Assembly: GCA_963693285.1 (NCBI GenBank)
Contig: OY848928.1
Coordinates: 3,658,501 to 3,722,500, forward strand
Source: Xestospongia muta
Lineage: Eukaryota > Porifera > Demospongiae > Haplosclerida > Petrosiidae
DNA: 64,000 nucleotides
Direction: 5' to 3'
The notes beneath the pieces were generated by a model. That model made no database searches. It worked only from the letters and a program-made list of their open reading frames with translations, and was not told the DNA's origin. Position 1 is the stretch's first letter. Each line of letters begins with the position of its first letter. A program made the position numbers and the translations under genes. Below are positions 45,529 through 58,105 of this stretch, one piece after another.

Positions 45529-48500
45529 ATGGCAGGTGTAGCAGGCGCTTCTATTGTTCTTCTTTGCAGTCTACTATGTTCTACTGTGTCATTAACACAT
45601 TCTCAAAAGATAGTTATTCGTTATAGCAACAGCTGGGCAGTAGAGGTTACTGGAGGGAAGGACAAAGCTGATGAAATTGCTAAGAGACATGGCTTGATCA
45701 ATTTAGGAGCTGTAAGTATGACAATGATATTTTTGCTCACACTGACCATTATTTTTATTATAGATTGGTTCATTAAATAATATGTATCACTTTCTTCTTG
45801 ATTCTGATGGTGATCATCAAGTAAAAGATCTAATTGGTGAAGAGATCCATTATCATACCAATGCTCTTAAAACAGAGAGAGAGGTAATTCGTGGATAATT
45901 ACATAATAAATATTGTCATGTTTATCATGAACTTTAAGTAGTTCCTTACTATATTTATGTATGCTGTGTTATCATTCAGTTCATAGTGTTTTTAATAGAG
46001 GAATTACTTGGAGAGCAATATTATTATAAACAGTCCTTTGTGACCAGCTGTTTGATAAACGAGACTAATATTCATGTGTACTAGATATACACACACCACT
46101 GTATGTAAACAATTCTGTCTTCAGTAGAATAATTGTGCTATAAGTGAAATCCATGAAAACACATATTAAAATTTAAAGAATACTATCATTATTTGATTAT
46201 ATAGGTTGGTTATGTAGAACAGCAAACATTACATACCTGGCAAAAGAAATATCTACAACCTACTGCTAATACAGCCCCACTATGGAGTTCACAGTGGTGT
46301 CTCGTAAGTCGTATGATATGTATTGATATGTCATGACTAATAGCATTCATTAGTTCTATCAATCTGTAGGTAGTTTTATGATTGAAGTTGTTCATGATGA
46401 CTTACTCCTTCACATAACAAATATATATAAATATTATCTAAAATGTCATGAATAGTAGTAGTGTTATTAGAAGTAGTGTGAATAAATAATAGCCATGTGC
46501 GTACTCACACTTCCTTGTAAATTATGTGGTATTATATGTACACAGCTATTGTTTTATGTTAACATATAAATTATATATCAATCATTATAATGTAGGCTTT
46601 AGACTGTCTATATCAAACAGAGTTAAACTTCTATGACAGTAGTAATAGTAAATTGGTATATACCTTATATAGTTAGCATATGATAACAATTAGTTTCAAT
46701 ATGTAGTGATATGATCTTTTCCTTATCTTAATATAATGAAGCAGCCAACTAAATTTTACTTAGAGTACCATATCTTTGTTTAAAATATGTTTAGAGAAAT
46801 CTGTTCAATTCAATTAGTTAATTAGTCTTCCATATCCTGTCATGTATTGACATGTACACTGTGTAGTAATGTAACTTGATATTCAAGGATTCTCAGACTT
46901 ATGATATGTCTTAAAATAATCCAACTGTTCACCATATATGGCAAATTACAATTTGTTGCTTATTTTAGAACAATACTGGTCAAACTGGATATACTACTTT
47001 ACTATTAGATATCAATGTAGAACCAGCTTGGATACAAGGATATACTGGTAATGGTATCATTGTAGGTGTGGTTGATGATGGTAAGTAATCACTTTATTAT
47101 ATAATTATATTCTATGCTTATAAACTTATAGCATTACATATATCAATATTGTGTACCAAACCTTCTCTATATGGTAAACTTTATAGAGGTGTCTTTAATA
47201 AAAGAATTATATAATATATTAAAATATTTAGAGTTTGTCTAGAGATAGTAACCTGATAGAGAGGGAGATGATATAGGATATTCTTTATGTGAGGTTCTAT
47301 CTAATTAGTTTAATTCCTCTTCCTTTTATAGGTGTGGAACATACTCATAGTGACTTGGTTGATAACTATGTAAGCTGATATAGTCTCCTTATAAAGTTCA
47401 CTATATACTTACATGTATTATAAGGTTGACAGCATTATAAGTACTGTGGTATGATATTAGTAGTTGGTACTTGTATTGAAGTCTCTATCTAAATTACTTA
47501 TCAAAAATGACAAAGGAAATTTCTTACTTCTAAAATTAATAATTATAATGTAATATTGTTATAATTGTATGTAACCAACCATCCTGTTATATATACACTA
47601 TTAAAATAGATTATTGTTTTAACTGATTCATAGTCATTTGGGGCACATGTATTCTCACAACATTTATTGAAGAGTATTAACAACACACACTATTTTTATT
47701 ACTAACTACAATGGAATTACACTGTTGGTATACTTAAACAAATCTTCTCATGTACATAGTATGTAGGAATGTCCTATTAAAATTCCATAGTGACAACCCT
47801 CACACACAATGACATGACAAGTAATACCACTCGCATACAATTCTAGCATCCATGAAAATTAATTTGTCTAACTATAAGATGTTAAACAGAGTCTTCATTG
47901 TTTTGACAATTAACTACATGACTTTCAGTTATACGTTATCCTAATGAGAGCAGTGTGATACAATGTTTACTACATTTTATTACCTCATTAAGTATTATAT
48001 TCAATGTAAATCATCATGGGTTAGTTAGATACAATGTGATCATTATTATAATATCCATAAGACTTGCATATCATATCAATAATTATGATGACTTGATAAT
48101 ATTAATGACATGAATTTACCATGTATCTTTATGTAGATATCAAGTTACAGCTATGACTATTATAGTTATGATAATAATCCTTCTCCTTCTGGGTCAGACT
48201 CACATGGAACAGCTTGTGCTGGAGAGATTAGTATGGTACGTGCAAACAGTGTCTGTGGAGTGGGTGTGGCTTATGATGCAAAACTTGCAGGTACAGTGGG
48301 TAACATTAGAAGAGATGGTTTAATATAATTATTTCTTTTACATAATTACGGAAGCTGAGGTTGGACATTCCAATTCCTATTTTCTATTTCTTCCCCGCAC
48401 CTTCGTGTATTTTAAAAATTCGAATTAATAACTCAGTTGATGGTTCAATTCCATATTCCTTATACCATTCTTGGCAAATGCTCCATTTCTAGGCTTGTCT

Positions 48501-50613
48501 TGCTACTTAATTAAATGTGAAACATGAGTAACACGAGCTATTACTTAAAATCAAGCATTAGCGAGACGTTTCCAGTTAGGTTGAGTTCCCTATTTTGGTT
48601 GTATATTGTAGGTTTGTCATATACGGAAACTGAGGACAAACATTCTAACTTTGTATAACCCTATTTGATTGAAATTATAAATAGAAATTGGAATGTCCGT
48701 CCTAGGCTTCTGTATGTAATTATTACAAGTAATCTTTCTAGTCTATTTGGTGTATGTGTTTATAACTAGTAATTAACTTTATAGGAATTCGTTTGTTGGG
48801 TGGTGTAACAACTGATGCTCAAGATGCAAGTGCTGTGAGCTATCAACGAAATGCTATTGATATATATAGCAATAGTTGGGGTCCAGCTGATTATGGATGT
48901 ATTGTTGGTGGACCAGAAACTTTAACACTCACTGCTCTAGAAGAAGGAACACAATCAGTAAGATTATATTCTCTAATAACATTAGAAATTGCTGAAATCA
49001 GAAGCTACAAAGTTATACTACCCATATAGGGTAGCCAATTCTTGTTACATTCATGTGATAATGTATAACATGAAACTGTGTTACAAAATTGCTTAATAAA
49101 ATAACCTTTAAATCCTTTCTAATGCAATTATTAGTCCATCTCTGATTGCTATCTTAGGGTCGAGGAGGGAAAGGTAACATCTTTACATGGGCAGCTGGTA
49201 ATGGAGGAGGAGCTGATTATTATTATGATACTTGTGCAGCTGATGGTTATTCTCAAAGCAGATATACCATATCAGTTGGTGCTTATTCTCAAATTGGTGC
49301 TCCTGCTAGCTATGATGAGCCATGCTCTGCTAAATTTACTGTTGCCTATGTTGAGAATACACTGAATGAAAACCTACAAGTGGTATGTACAACACTATAT
49401 TAATATACATATTGAACATGAATTGTTTATATGTATATTCTTACCTTAATGTGAGTCAATAGTGATTCTCTTGTCAGGCAACATTAGCTCGTTATAGTCG
49501 TTGTACTAAAACATTTGATGGCACTAGCTCAGCAACTCCATTAGTTTCTGGAGTTGTAGCATTGACATTGGAAGCTAAGTGAGTCCATGATATAGTCATA
49601 CTACTTTATATGTGTTTTCAATTGATTTAGTTCTGATCTAACCTGGCGAGATATCTTGTATCTTATTGTGTATACATCAAATTCTGATTCTCTATTAGTC
49701 AATACTAATGATAAGTTTACAAATGGTGCTGGTCTGACAGTGAGTCATCACTTTGGATTTGGAGCAATTGATGCTGAAGCCATGGTAACACGAGCCAAGC
49801 ATTGGATCAGTGTACCTTCTGAAATATCACACACTTTGACTCCATCTATAACAACTGGGTTAGTTATTTTATAATACTTTGTTGATATAAGTTTTCATTT
49901 ATACATTTGACAGGTATGCAACACTTAGTTCACCACTTATTGTCACATTCACTTACTCTGGGCAGATAACTTATCTTGAACAGATTGTAGTTACTATGAC
50001 ACTTCATGCCAATGGCTATCGTTATGACTTAGATGAAACAGATGCACTTAATCAATTATACGAAGATAGAAATTATCTTAATTATAACTTCTATAATAAC
50101 CGTGCTAAACGTGGTGATATCAATGTCACTCTCACTTCTCCTCAAGGCTCTACTTCTACTTTACTGTTCAATCGACCTTACGATATTGTCACTACAGAAG
50201 GTTATCTCAATTGGCCATTCCTAAGTGTCCTACACTGGGGTGAAAACCCTAATGGACAATGGACTATACGAGTGTACTGGAAAAACTCAAGGGGGTCTGC
50301 TAGAATGAGTAATATATCTGTTTCCTTATATGGTGTGTCTGGAAAACCAACTGCAGTGTCTAACATTCCATCTCAATGTGATATAGCATGTGCTCGACCC
50401 AAAGGGTGTGCTGCTGCTGGACCTCAGTATTGTGATGCATGTAACAACACTCTGCTACGTAATGCCACTACTTTAGAATGCATCCAACCATTTGAATGTC
50501 AAGCACCAAACAGTATAGCTAGCAATTATTGCTATTTACCATCAGCAGCTGGGAAGATTGCTGTTTATAATCTGTTTATTGTGTTAGCCTTTATGTTGGC
50601 ACTCCTAATGTAA
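45529..50613 (+). CDS. Furin/kexin-type proprotein convertase, PC4
   Basis: Exons: 45529-45711, 45764-45883, 46205-46303, 46969-47080, 47332-47369, 48137-48290, 48785-48957, 49158-49382, 49478-49578, 49631-49858, 49914-50613; 710 residues. The catalytic tetrad is intact ([32 protein letters not shown]) and RGD is present in the P domain. Exon 3 has EQ in place of KR and ends CTC before the donor, as in PC6. The P-domain patch carries DALNQLYEDRNYLN. It is closest to PC2 over much of its length, including the MITE in intron 6. The C-terminus ends in the same hydrophobic stretch after SAAGK. With its full promoter it is probably expressed. Confidence 0.9.
48347..48714. repeat. MITE in PC4 intron 6
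   Basis: Same element as 23696-24063, with both terminal inverted repeats present. The uninterrupted flank after it shows what the PC2 locus looked like before the hairpin-ended insertion. Confidence 0.7.
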
Positions 50614-51235
50614 ATTAGATTTTTATATCAGTGTAGTGTATTTGTATAGCTATGTAGTATTAGAAGTGCTAACAAAATTAGTTTTAGCTCAATACAGCAA
50701 AATGTACAAAAAAGTTAGTTAATTTTATATGCAATAAAATACATTTGTCTTTTAAATATTATGCTTTTTGTTGCATTGATAAAATGTCTTTAATGATATT
50801 TTCTTTATTGAAAGCAATCTCAAGATTCTATAACATTATTTAGATTAGCTCTTGCAAATATCTGCATCTATAAAATGATTGGAAAATGGTTGCATTACAG
50901 TCATCACAAATACCCCCTATCCCTACTTCTTTACTTCCAACTCCTATGTTCTATACAGTACATTACCCTTGTATTAAGAGTCCTCACACTAATCACAACC
51001 ACTTCATTTTACACCTCAAATCTATCCATCCTATATCCAACTCCACTGTTCTCTAACAAACAAGATTCTCATACTTTGTTGTCAGCACTACATTAACCAC
51101 CATGTATGCATCCAACCTCTACTGCTGCTTAAGTTGTATGCTTCATACACTAATAACATATGGTGTTTTAATTGTGGATTCCAAAATTAACTAATAGTTT
51201 AGGTACTGACTAGTTACTTGAGTAATTTCAGATCT

Positions 51236-51635
51236 ATTAGATATAATAAAAAGAGAACTATTTGATGGATGCATGGTATCATATATAGAAATAGTAATTT
51301 AAGTCTCAAGATTTGAAGTTAAAATTTATATATCCAATTACAATTTTTGGGTAATTACAGGACTATAGAAAATAAACAAAAATTTGGTGGTGTTAGCTTT
51401 TTAGTAAGCAATCATCTTGATAGCACTGTAGTGTAGCAACCTTAAATGAAAAAGCAAATTTTCTTCTATAGTTACAACTAACATCTACAGATATAGCCCT
51501 GTTTGAATTGTGTGCATGCTACCTAGTCCCAGCTACTAATTCTAGAGGTGACCACTCTTTGGAATCTTTAATATACTTAAGCAACAAATACTACAATACC
51601 AGTCTTTAGACCATATTGTTATTTATGGTGATTAT
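51236..51635 (+). mobile_element. LINE endonuclease-domain fragment (copy downstream of PC4)
   Basis: Diverged copy of 42185-42640, ending at the sequence for an altered YGD motif. It stops there and joins directly to sequence that normally lies about 1 kb further on (TTATTGTTGTTAAATTTTAT), so a deletion occurred at about 51633. Confidence 0.45.
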
Positions 51636-51723
51636 TGTTGGTTATTGTTGTTAAATTTTATTTGATAATTAGACTGCCTATGGTTGAGAACTCCTGATGG
51701 ATAGTAACATTGAGTATGTAATA

Positions 51724-54700
51724 AATTGCTGAGAGACATGGCTTGATCAATTTAGGAGCTGTAAGTATGACAATGATATTTTTGCTCACACTGACCATTA
51801 TTTTTATTATAGATTGGTTCATTAAATAATATGTATCACTTTCTTCTTGATTCTGATGGTGATCATCAAGTAAAAGATCTAATTGGTGGAGAGATCCATT
51901 ATCATAGCAATGCTCTTAAAACAGAGAAAGAGGTAATACATGGATAATTACATAATAAATATCGTCATGTTTATCATGAACTTTAAGTAGTTCCATACTA
52001 TATTTATGTATGCTGTGTTATCATTCAGTTCATAGTGTTTTTAATAGAGGAATTACTTGGAGAAGCAATATTATTATAAACAGTTTTTTGTGACCGGCTG
52101 TTTGATAAACGAGACTAATATTCATGTCTACTAGATATACACACACCACTGTATGTAAACAATTCTGTCTTCAGTAGAATAATTGTGCTATAAGTGAAAT
52201 CCATGAAAACACATATTAAAATTTAAAAAAATACTATCATTGTTTGATTATATAGGTTGGTTATGTAAAACAGCAAACATTACATGCCTGGCAAAAGAAA
52301 TATCTACAACCTACTACTAATACAGCCCCACTATGGAGTTCACAGTGGTGTCTGGTAAGTTGTATGACATGTATTGACATGTCATAATTAATAGCATTCA
52401 TTAGTTCTATTAATCTGTGTGTAGTTTTATGATTGAAGTTGTTCATGATGACTTACTCCTTCACATAACAAATATATATAAATATTATCTAAAATGTTAT
52501 GAATAGCAGTAGTGTTATTAGAAGTAGTGTGAATAAATAATAGCCATGTGCTGCACTCACACTTCTTTGTAAATTATGTGGTATTATATGTACACAGCTA
52601 TTGTTTTATGTTAACATATAAATTATATATCAATCATTATAATGTAGGCTTTAGACTGTCTATATCAAACAGAGTTAAACTTCTAAGACAGTAGTAATAG
52701 TAAATTGGTATATACCTTATATGGTTAGCATATGATAACAATTACTTTCAATATGAAGTGTATGATCTTTTCCTTATCTTCATATAATGAAGCAGCCAAC
52801 TAAATTTTACTTAGAGTACTATATCTTTGTTTAAAATATGTCTATAGAGAAATCTGCTCGGTTCAATTAGTTAATTAGTCTTCTTTATCCTGTCATGTAT
52901 TTACATGTACACTGTGTAGTAATGTAATTTGATCAAGGATTCTCAGATTTGTAAAATATGTCCTAAAATAATTCAACTATTCACCATATATGGCAAATTA
53001 CAATTTGTTGCTTATTTTAGAACAATACTGGTCAAACTGGATATACTACTTTACTATTAGATATCAATGTAGAACCAGCTTGGATACAAGGATATACTGG
53101 TAATGGTATCATTGTAGGTGTGGTTGATGATGGTAAGTAACTATATTGTATAAATCTATAGCTGTTTATTTCATTGCTTTTAATCACTTTAGTAGATAAT
53201 TATTCTATGCTTGTAAACTTATAGCATTACATATATCAATATTGTGTACCAAACCTTTTCTATATAGTAAACCTTATAGAGGTGTCTTTAATAAAAGAAT
53301 TATATTAAAGTATTTAGAGTTTGTCTAGAGAAAGTAACCTGATGGAGAGGGAGATGATATAGGATATCCTTTATGTGAGGTTCTATCTATATTATTAATT
53401 TAATTTCTCTTTCTTTGTAGGTGTGGAACATAGTCATAGTGACTTGGTTGATAACTATGTAAGCTGATATAGTCTCCTTATAAAGTTAACTATATACTTA
53501 CATGTATTATAAGGTTGACAGCATTATAAATACTGTGGTATGATATTAATAGTTGGTACTTGTATTGAAGTCTCTATCTAAATTACTTATCAAAAATGAC
53601 AAAGGAAATTCCATACTTCCAAATAATTATAATATAATATTGTTATAATTGTATGTAACCAACCATCCTGTTATATATATACACTATATGTTGTTTTAAC
53701 TGATTCATAGTCACTTAGGATACATGTATTCTCAGAACATTTATTGAAGAGTATTAACAGCACACACTATTTTTATTACTAACTACAATGGAATTTCACT
53801 GTTGGTATACTTAAACAAACCTTCTCATGTACATAGTATGTAGGAATGTCCTATTAAAATTCCATAGTGACAACCCTCACACACAATGACATGACAAGTA
53901 ACAGCACTCGCATACAATTCTAGCATCCATGAAAATTAATTTGTCTAACTATAAGATGTTAAACAGAGTCTTCATTGCTTTGACAATTAATTACATGACT
54001 TTCAATTAGTATGTTATCCTAATGAGAGCAGTGTGATACAATGTTTACTACATTTTATTACCTCATTATGTATTATATTTAATGTAAATCATCATGGGTT
54101 GGTTAGATACAATGTGATCATTATTAATCCATAAGACTTGCATATCATATCAATAATTATAATGATTTGATAATGATATAAAATTACAATGTATCTTTAT
54201 GTAGATATCAACTTACAGTTATGACTATTATAGTTATGATAATAATCCTTCTCCTTCTGGATCACACTCACATGGAACAGCTTGTGCTGGAGAGATTAGT
54301 ATGGTACGTGCAAACAGTGTCTGTGGAGTGGGTGTGGCTTATGATGCAAAACTTGCAGGTATAGTGGGTAACATTAGAAAAGATGGTTTAACATAATTAT
54401 TTCTTTTACATAATTATGGGTGCCGAGTATGGACATTCCAATTCCTATTTTCTATTTCTTTCCCACACCTTCATGTATTTAGAAAATTCCAATTAATGAC
54501 CCAGTTGATGGTTCAACTTCATATTCTTTATACCATTCTTGACATGTGCTCCATTTCTAGGCTTTTCTTGCTACTTAATAAAATGAGGAGTGTGAGTAGC
54601 ACAAGCTGTCACTTAGAATCAAACATTAGCGAGACATTTCCAGTTAGGTTGGGTTCCCTATTTTTGTTGTATATTGTAGGTCTGTCATATACGGAAACTG

Positions 54701-56693
54701 AGGACAAACATTCCAACTTTGTATAACTCTATTTGATTGAAATTGTAAATAGAAATTGGAATGTCCGTCCTAGGCTTCCATATGTAATTATTACAAGTAA
54801 TCTTTCTAGTCTATTTGGTTTATGTGTTTATAACTAGTAATTAATTTTATAGGACTTCGTTTGTTGGGTGATAAACCAACAACTGATGCTCAAGATGCAA
54901 GTGCTGTGAGCTATCAACGAAATACTATTGATATATATAGCAATAGTTGGGGTCCACCTGATTATGGCTGTATTGTTGGTGGACCAGAAACATTAACACT
55001 CACTGCTCTAGAAGAAGGAACACAATTAGTAAGATTTTATTCTCTAATATAACATTATAAATTGCTGAGATCAGAGGCTACAAAGTTATACTACCAATAT
55101 AGTGTAGCCAATTTTTGTTACACCTATGTGATAATGTATAACATGAAACTGAGTTACAAAATTGCTTAATAAAATAACCTTTAAATCCTTTCTAATGCAA
55201 TTATTAGTCCATCTCTGATTACTATGTTAGGGTCGAGGAGGGAAAGGTAACATTTTTACATGGGCAGCTGGTAATGGAGGAGGAACTGATTATTATTATG
55301 ATACTTGTGCAGCTGATGGTTATTCTCAAAGCAGATATACCATATCAGTTGGTGCTTATTCTCAAATTGGTGCTCCTGCTAGCTATGATGAGCCATGCTC
55401 TGCTAAATTTACTGTTGCCTATGTTGAGAATACACTGAATAAAAATCTACAAGTAGTAAGTACATGATATATTTATATGTATATTGAACATGAATTGTTT
55501 ATATGTATATTCATACCATTATGTGAGTCAATAGTGATTACTTCTCTTGTCAGGCAACATTAGCTCGTTATAATCTATGTACTAAAACATTTGGTGGCAC
55601 TAGCTCAGCAACTCCATTGGTTTCTGGAGTTGTAGCATTGACATTGGAAGCTAAGTGAGTCCATGATATTGTCAGATAGTCATACTACTTTATATGTACT
55701 TTCAATTGATTTAGTTCTGATCTAACCTGGCGAGACATCTTGTATCTTATTGTGTGTACATCTAACTCTGATTCTCTATTAGTCAATACTAATGATAAGT
55801 TTACAAATGGTGCTGGTCTGACAGTGAGTCATCACTTTGGATTTGGAGCAATTGATGCTGAAGCCATGGTAACACGAGCCAAGCATTGGGTCAATGTACC
55901 TTCTGAAATATCACATACTTTGACTCCATCTATAACAACTGGGTTAGTTATTTTATAATTGTTGATGTAAGTTTTCATTTATACATGTGACAGGTATGCA
56001 ACACTTAGTTCACCACTTATTGTCACATTCACTTACTCTGGGCAGATCACTTATCTTGAACAGATTGTCGTTACTATGACACTTCATGCCAATGGCTATC
56101 GTTATGACTTAAATGAAACAAATGCATATAATCAATTAGTCGAAGATGTAAATGATCTTAATTATAACTTCTATAATAACCGTGCTAAACGTGGTGATAT
56201 CAATGTCACTCTCACTTCTCCTCAAGGCTCTACTTCTACTTTACTGTTCAATCGACCTTATGATATTGTCACTACAGAAGGTTATCTCAATTGGCCATTC
56301 CTAAGTGTCCTACACTGGGGTGAAAACCCTAATGGACAATGGACTATACGAGTGTACTGGAAAAACTCAAGAGGATCTGCTAGAATGAGTAATATATCTG
56401 TTTCCTTATATGGTGTGTCTGGAACACCAACTGCAGTGTCTAACATTCCATCTCAATGTGATATAGCATGTGCTCGTTCCAAAGGGTGTGCTGCTGCTGG
56501 ACCTCAGTATTGTGATGCATGTAACAACACTCTGCTACGTAATGCCACTACTTTAGAATGCATCCAACCATTTGAATGTCAAGCACCAAACAGTATAGCT
56601 AGCAATTATTGCTATTTACCATCAGCAGCTGGGAAGATTGCTGTTTATAATCTGTTTATTGTGTTAGCCTTTATGTTGGCACTCCTAATGTAA
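51724..56693 (+). pseudogene. 5'-truncated proprotein convertase, PC5
   Basis: Only the last 37 nt of exon 1 remain (51724-51760). Intergenic PC-unit sequence joins directly to AATTGCTGAGAGACATGG. Promoter, start codon, signal peptide and the first ~49 codons are gone. The rest is open: 51813-51932, 52256-52354, 53021-53132, 53421-53458, 54205-54358, 54853-55028, 55231-55455, 55554-55654, 55715-55942, 55994-56693. Catalytic motifs persist ([27 protein letters not shown]). Exon 7 has an extra codon (GDKPTTDA). There is no obvious new in-frame start with a signal peptide. It is best seen as a recently truncated pseudogene that can still donate sequence to its neighbours. Confidence 0.8.
54415..54782. 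repeat. MITE in PC5 intron 6
   Basis: Same element as 23696-24063, with both ends present and slightly diverged. Confidence 0.65.
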
Positions 56694-57463
56694 ATTAGAT
56701 TTGTATATTAATGTAGTGCATTTGTATAGCTATGTAGTATTAGAAGTGCTAACAAAAATAGTTTTTAACCCAATACAATGTACAGCATAAGTTTGTTAAA
56801 TTGTATATGCAAGAAAATACATACGTTTTGAAATATTATGCTTTTTGTAGTATTGATAAAATGTCTTTAATGGTATTTTCTTTATTAAAAACAATCTCAG
56901 GATTCTATAACATTATTTAGATTAGCACTTGCAAACATTCACACCTATAGAATGAGTTGGAAAATGGTTGCATTATAATCATTGGAAATAATCCCTATCT
57001 CTACTTCTTTATTTCCAACTCCTCTGTTCTATACAGTACATTACCCTTGTATTAAGAGTCCTCACACTAATCACAACTGCTTCAGTTTACACCTCAAATC
57101 TATCCATCCTATATCCAACTCCACTGTTCTCTAACAAACAACATTCTCATACTTCCAACTCCTATGTTCTCTAGAGTACATAGAAACTGATTTTGTATTG
57201 TTAATTACTTAAACTGTCTAAACAGACTATCCCACAGAATTATTTAGAGGATGAGGAGGTAATTTATAACAGTAATGATATATGTTCATTAATTTCTTTT
57301 AGTAAAAGAATTAATTGTACATATACTAAAGTTTGTTTGTTTACATATTTCTAACTCATTACATTTAAATAGTTTATTCAATCAATTAATTAAAAAGGAA
57401 AACTAGAGACATAAAAATTGAGTTTCTTTCAACCCAAAGACAAGAATTATTGGTATTACAGAA

Positions 57464-57697
57464 TTACAATTCTATGTCATTTTGGAAGAAGATCAAAAAG
57501 GAATGAGGATATATATAACAGCAAGTCAATTTCACCATTTCTATACAACTACCTGTGCAATAGTCTATAATCTTTTTGTCTTTTGTTGGACAGAACAAAA
57601 TGTACTCATACCAACTAAATCCTTCATGAGTATTACACAAAGATATTTTAATATATTTAATTCTTGAAGAATCTGTCCATAAAGTGTTTATAAACAA
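57464..57697 (-). mobile_element. Possible LINE reverse transcriptase fragment, copy upstream of PC6
   Basis: Matches 44055-44312 on the minus strand. Flanking PC-unit sequence has been shortened between about 57175 and 57500, so the intergenic region before PC6 is compact. Confidence 0.3.
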
Positions 57698-57908
57698 CTG
57701 AAATATATTGCAGATTTCTTACATATTAGTAACATACAAGCACACTTGAGATGATTCAGCTGAAGAAGTTGTCTTGTTATTATGATCATTTTTCCACAAG
57801 GTTGATGTCTTATTGAACGTGAATGTCTAATTACTGGTGGTCTAATTTTAAAAACTAATCAAAATGCTCTTAGATAGTAAATCACATGTTACATTTTACA
57901 AAATCTAA

Positions 57909-58105
57909 CCAATCAAAATTATTTTAGAAAACTACTGTGGGGTTACTTATGTTTATTAGCTTTATGGTATTGACGTTTTTTGCCGTCAACATGGGGCGTG
58001 GTAGGCTGGGGACGAGAGTATATAAATTGCCAGGAGTGTTTTTTATTGTACGATTTCAAGCCTAATAAATTTATTAACTAACCTTATTAGGATAGAAACA
58101 AGACT
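57909..58105 (+). promoter_or_regulatory. Core promoter and 5' leader of PC6
   Basis: CCAATCAAAAT is at about 57909, GGGGCGTGGT near 57994 and TATATAAAT at 58019-58027. The leader hairpin CCTAATAAA ... CTTATTAGG has one mismatch, and the ATG follows at 58106. Confidence 0.6.
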
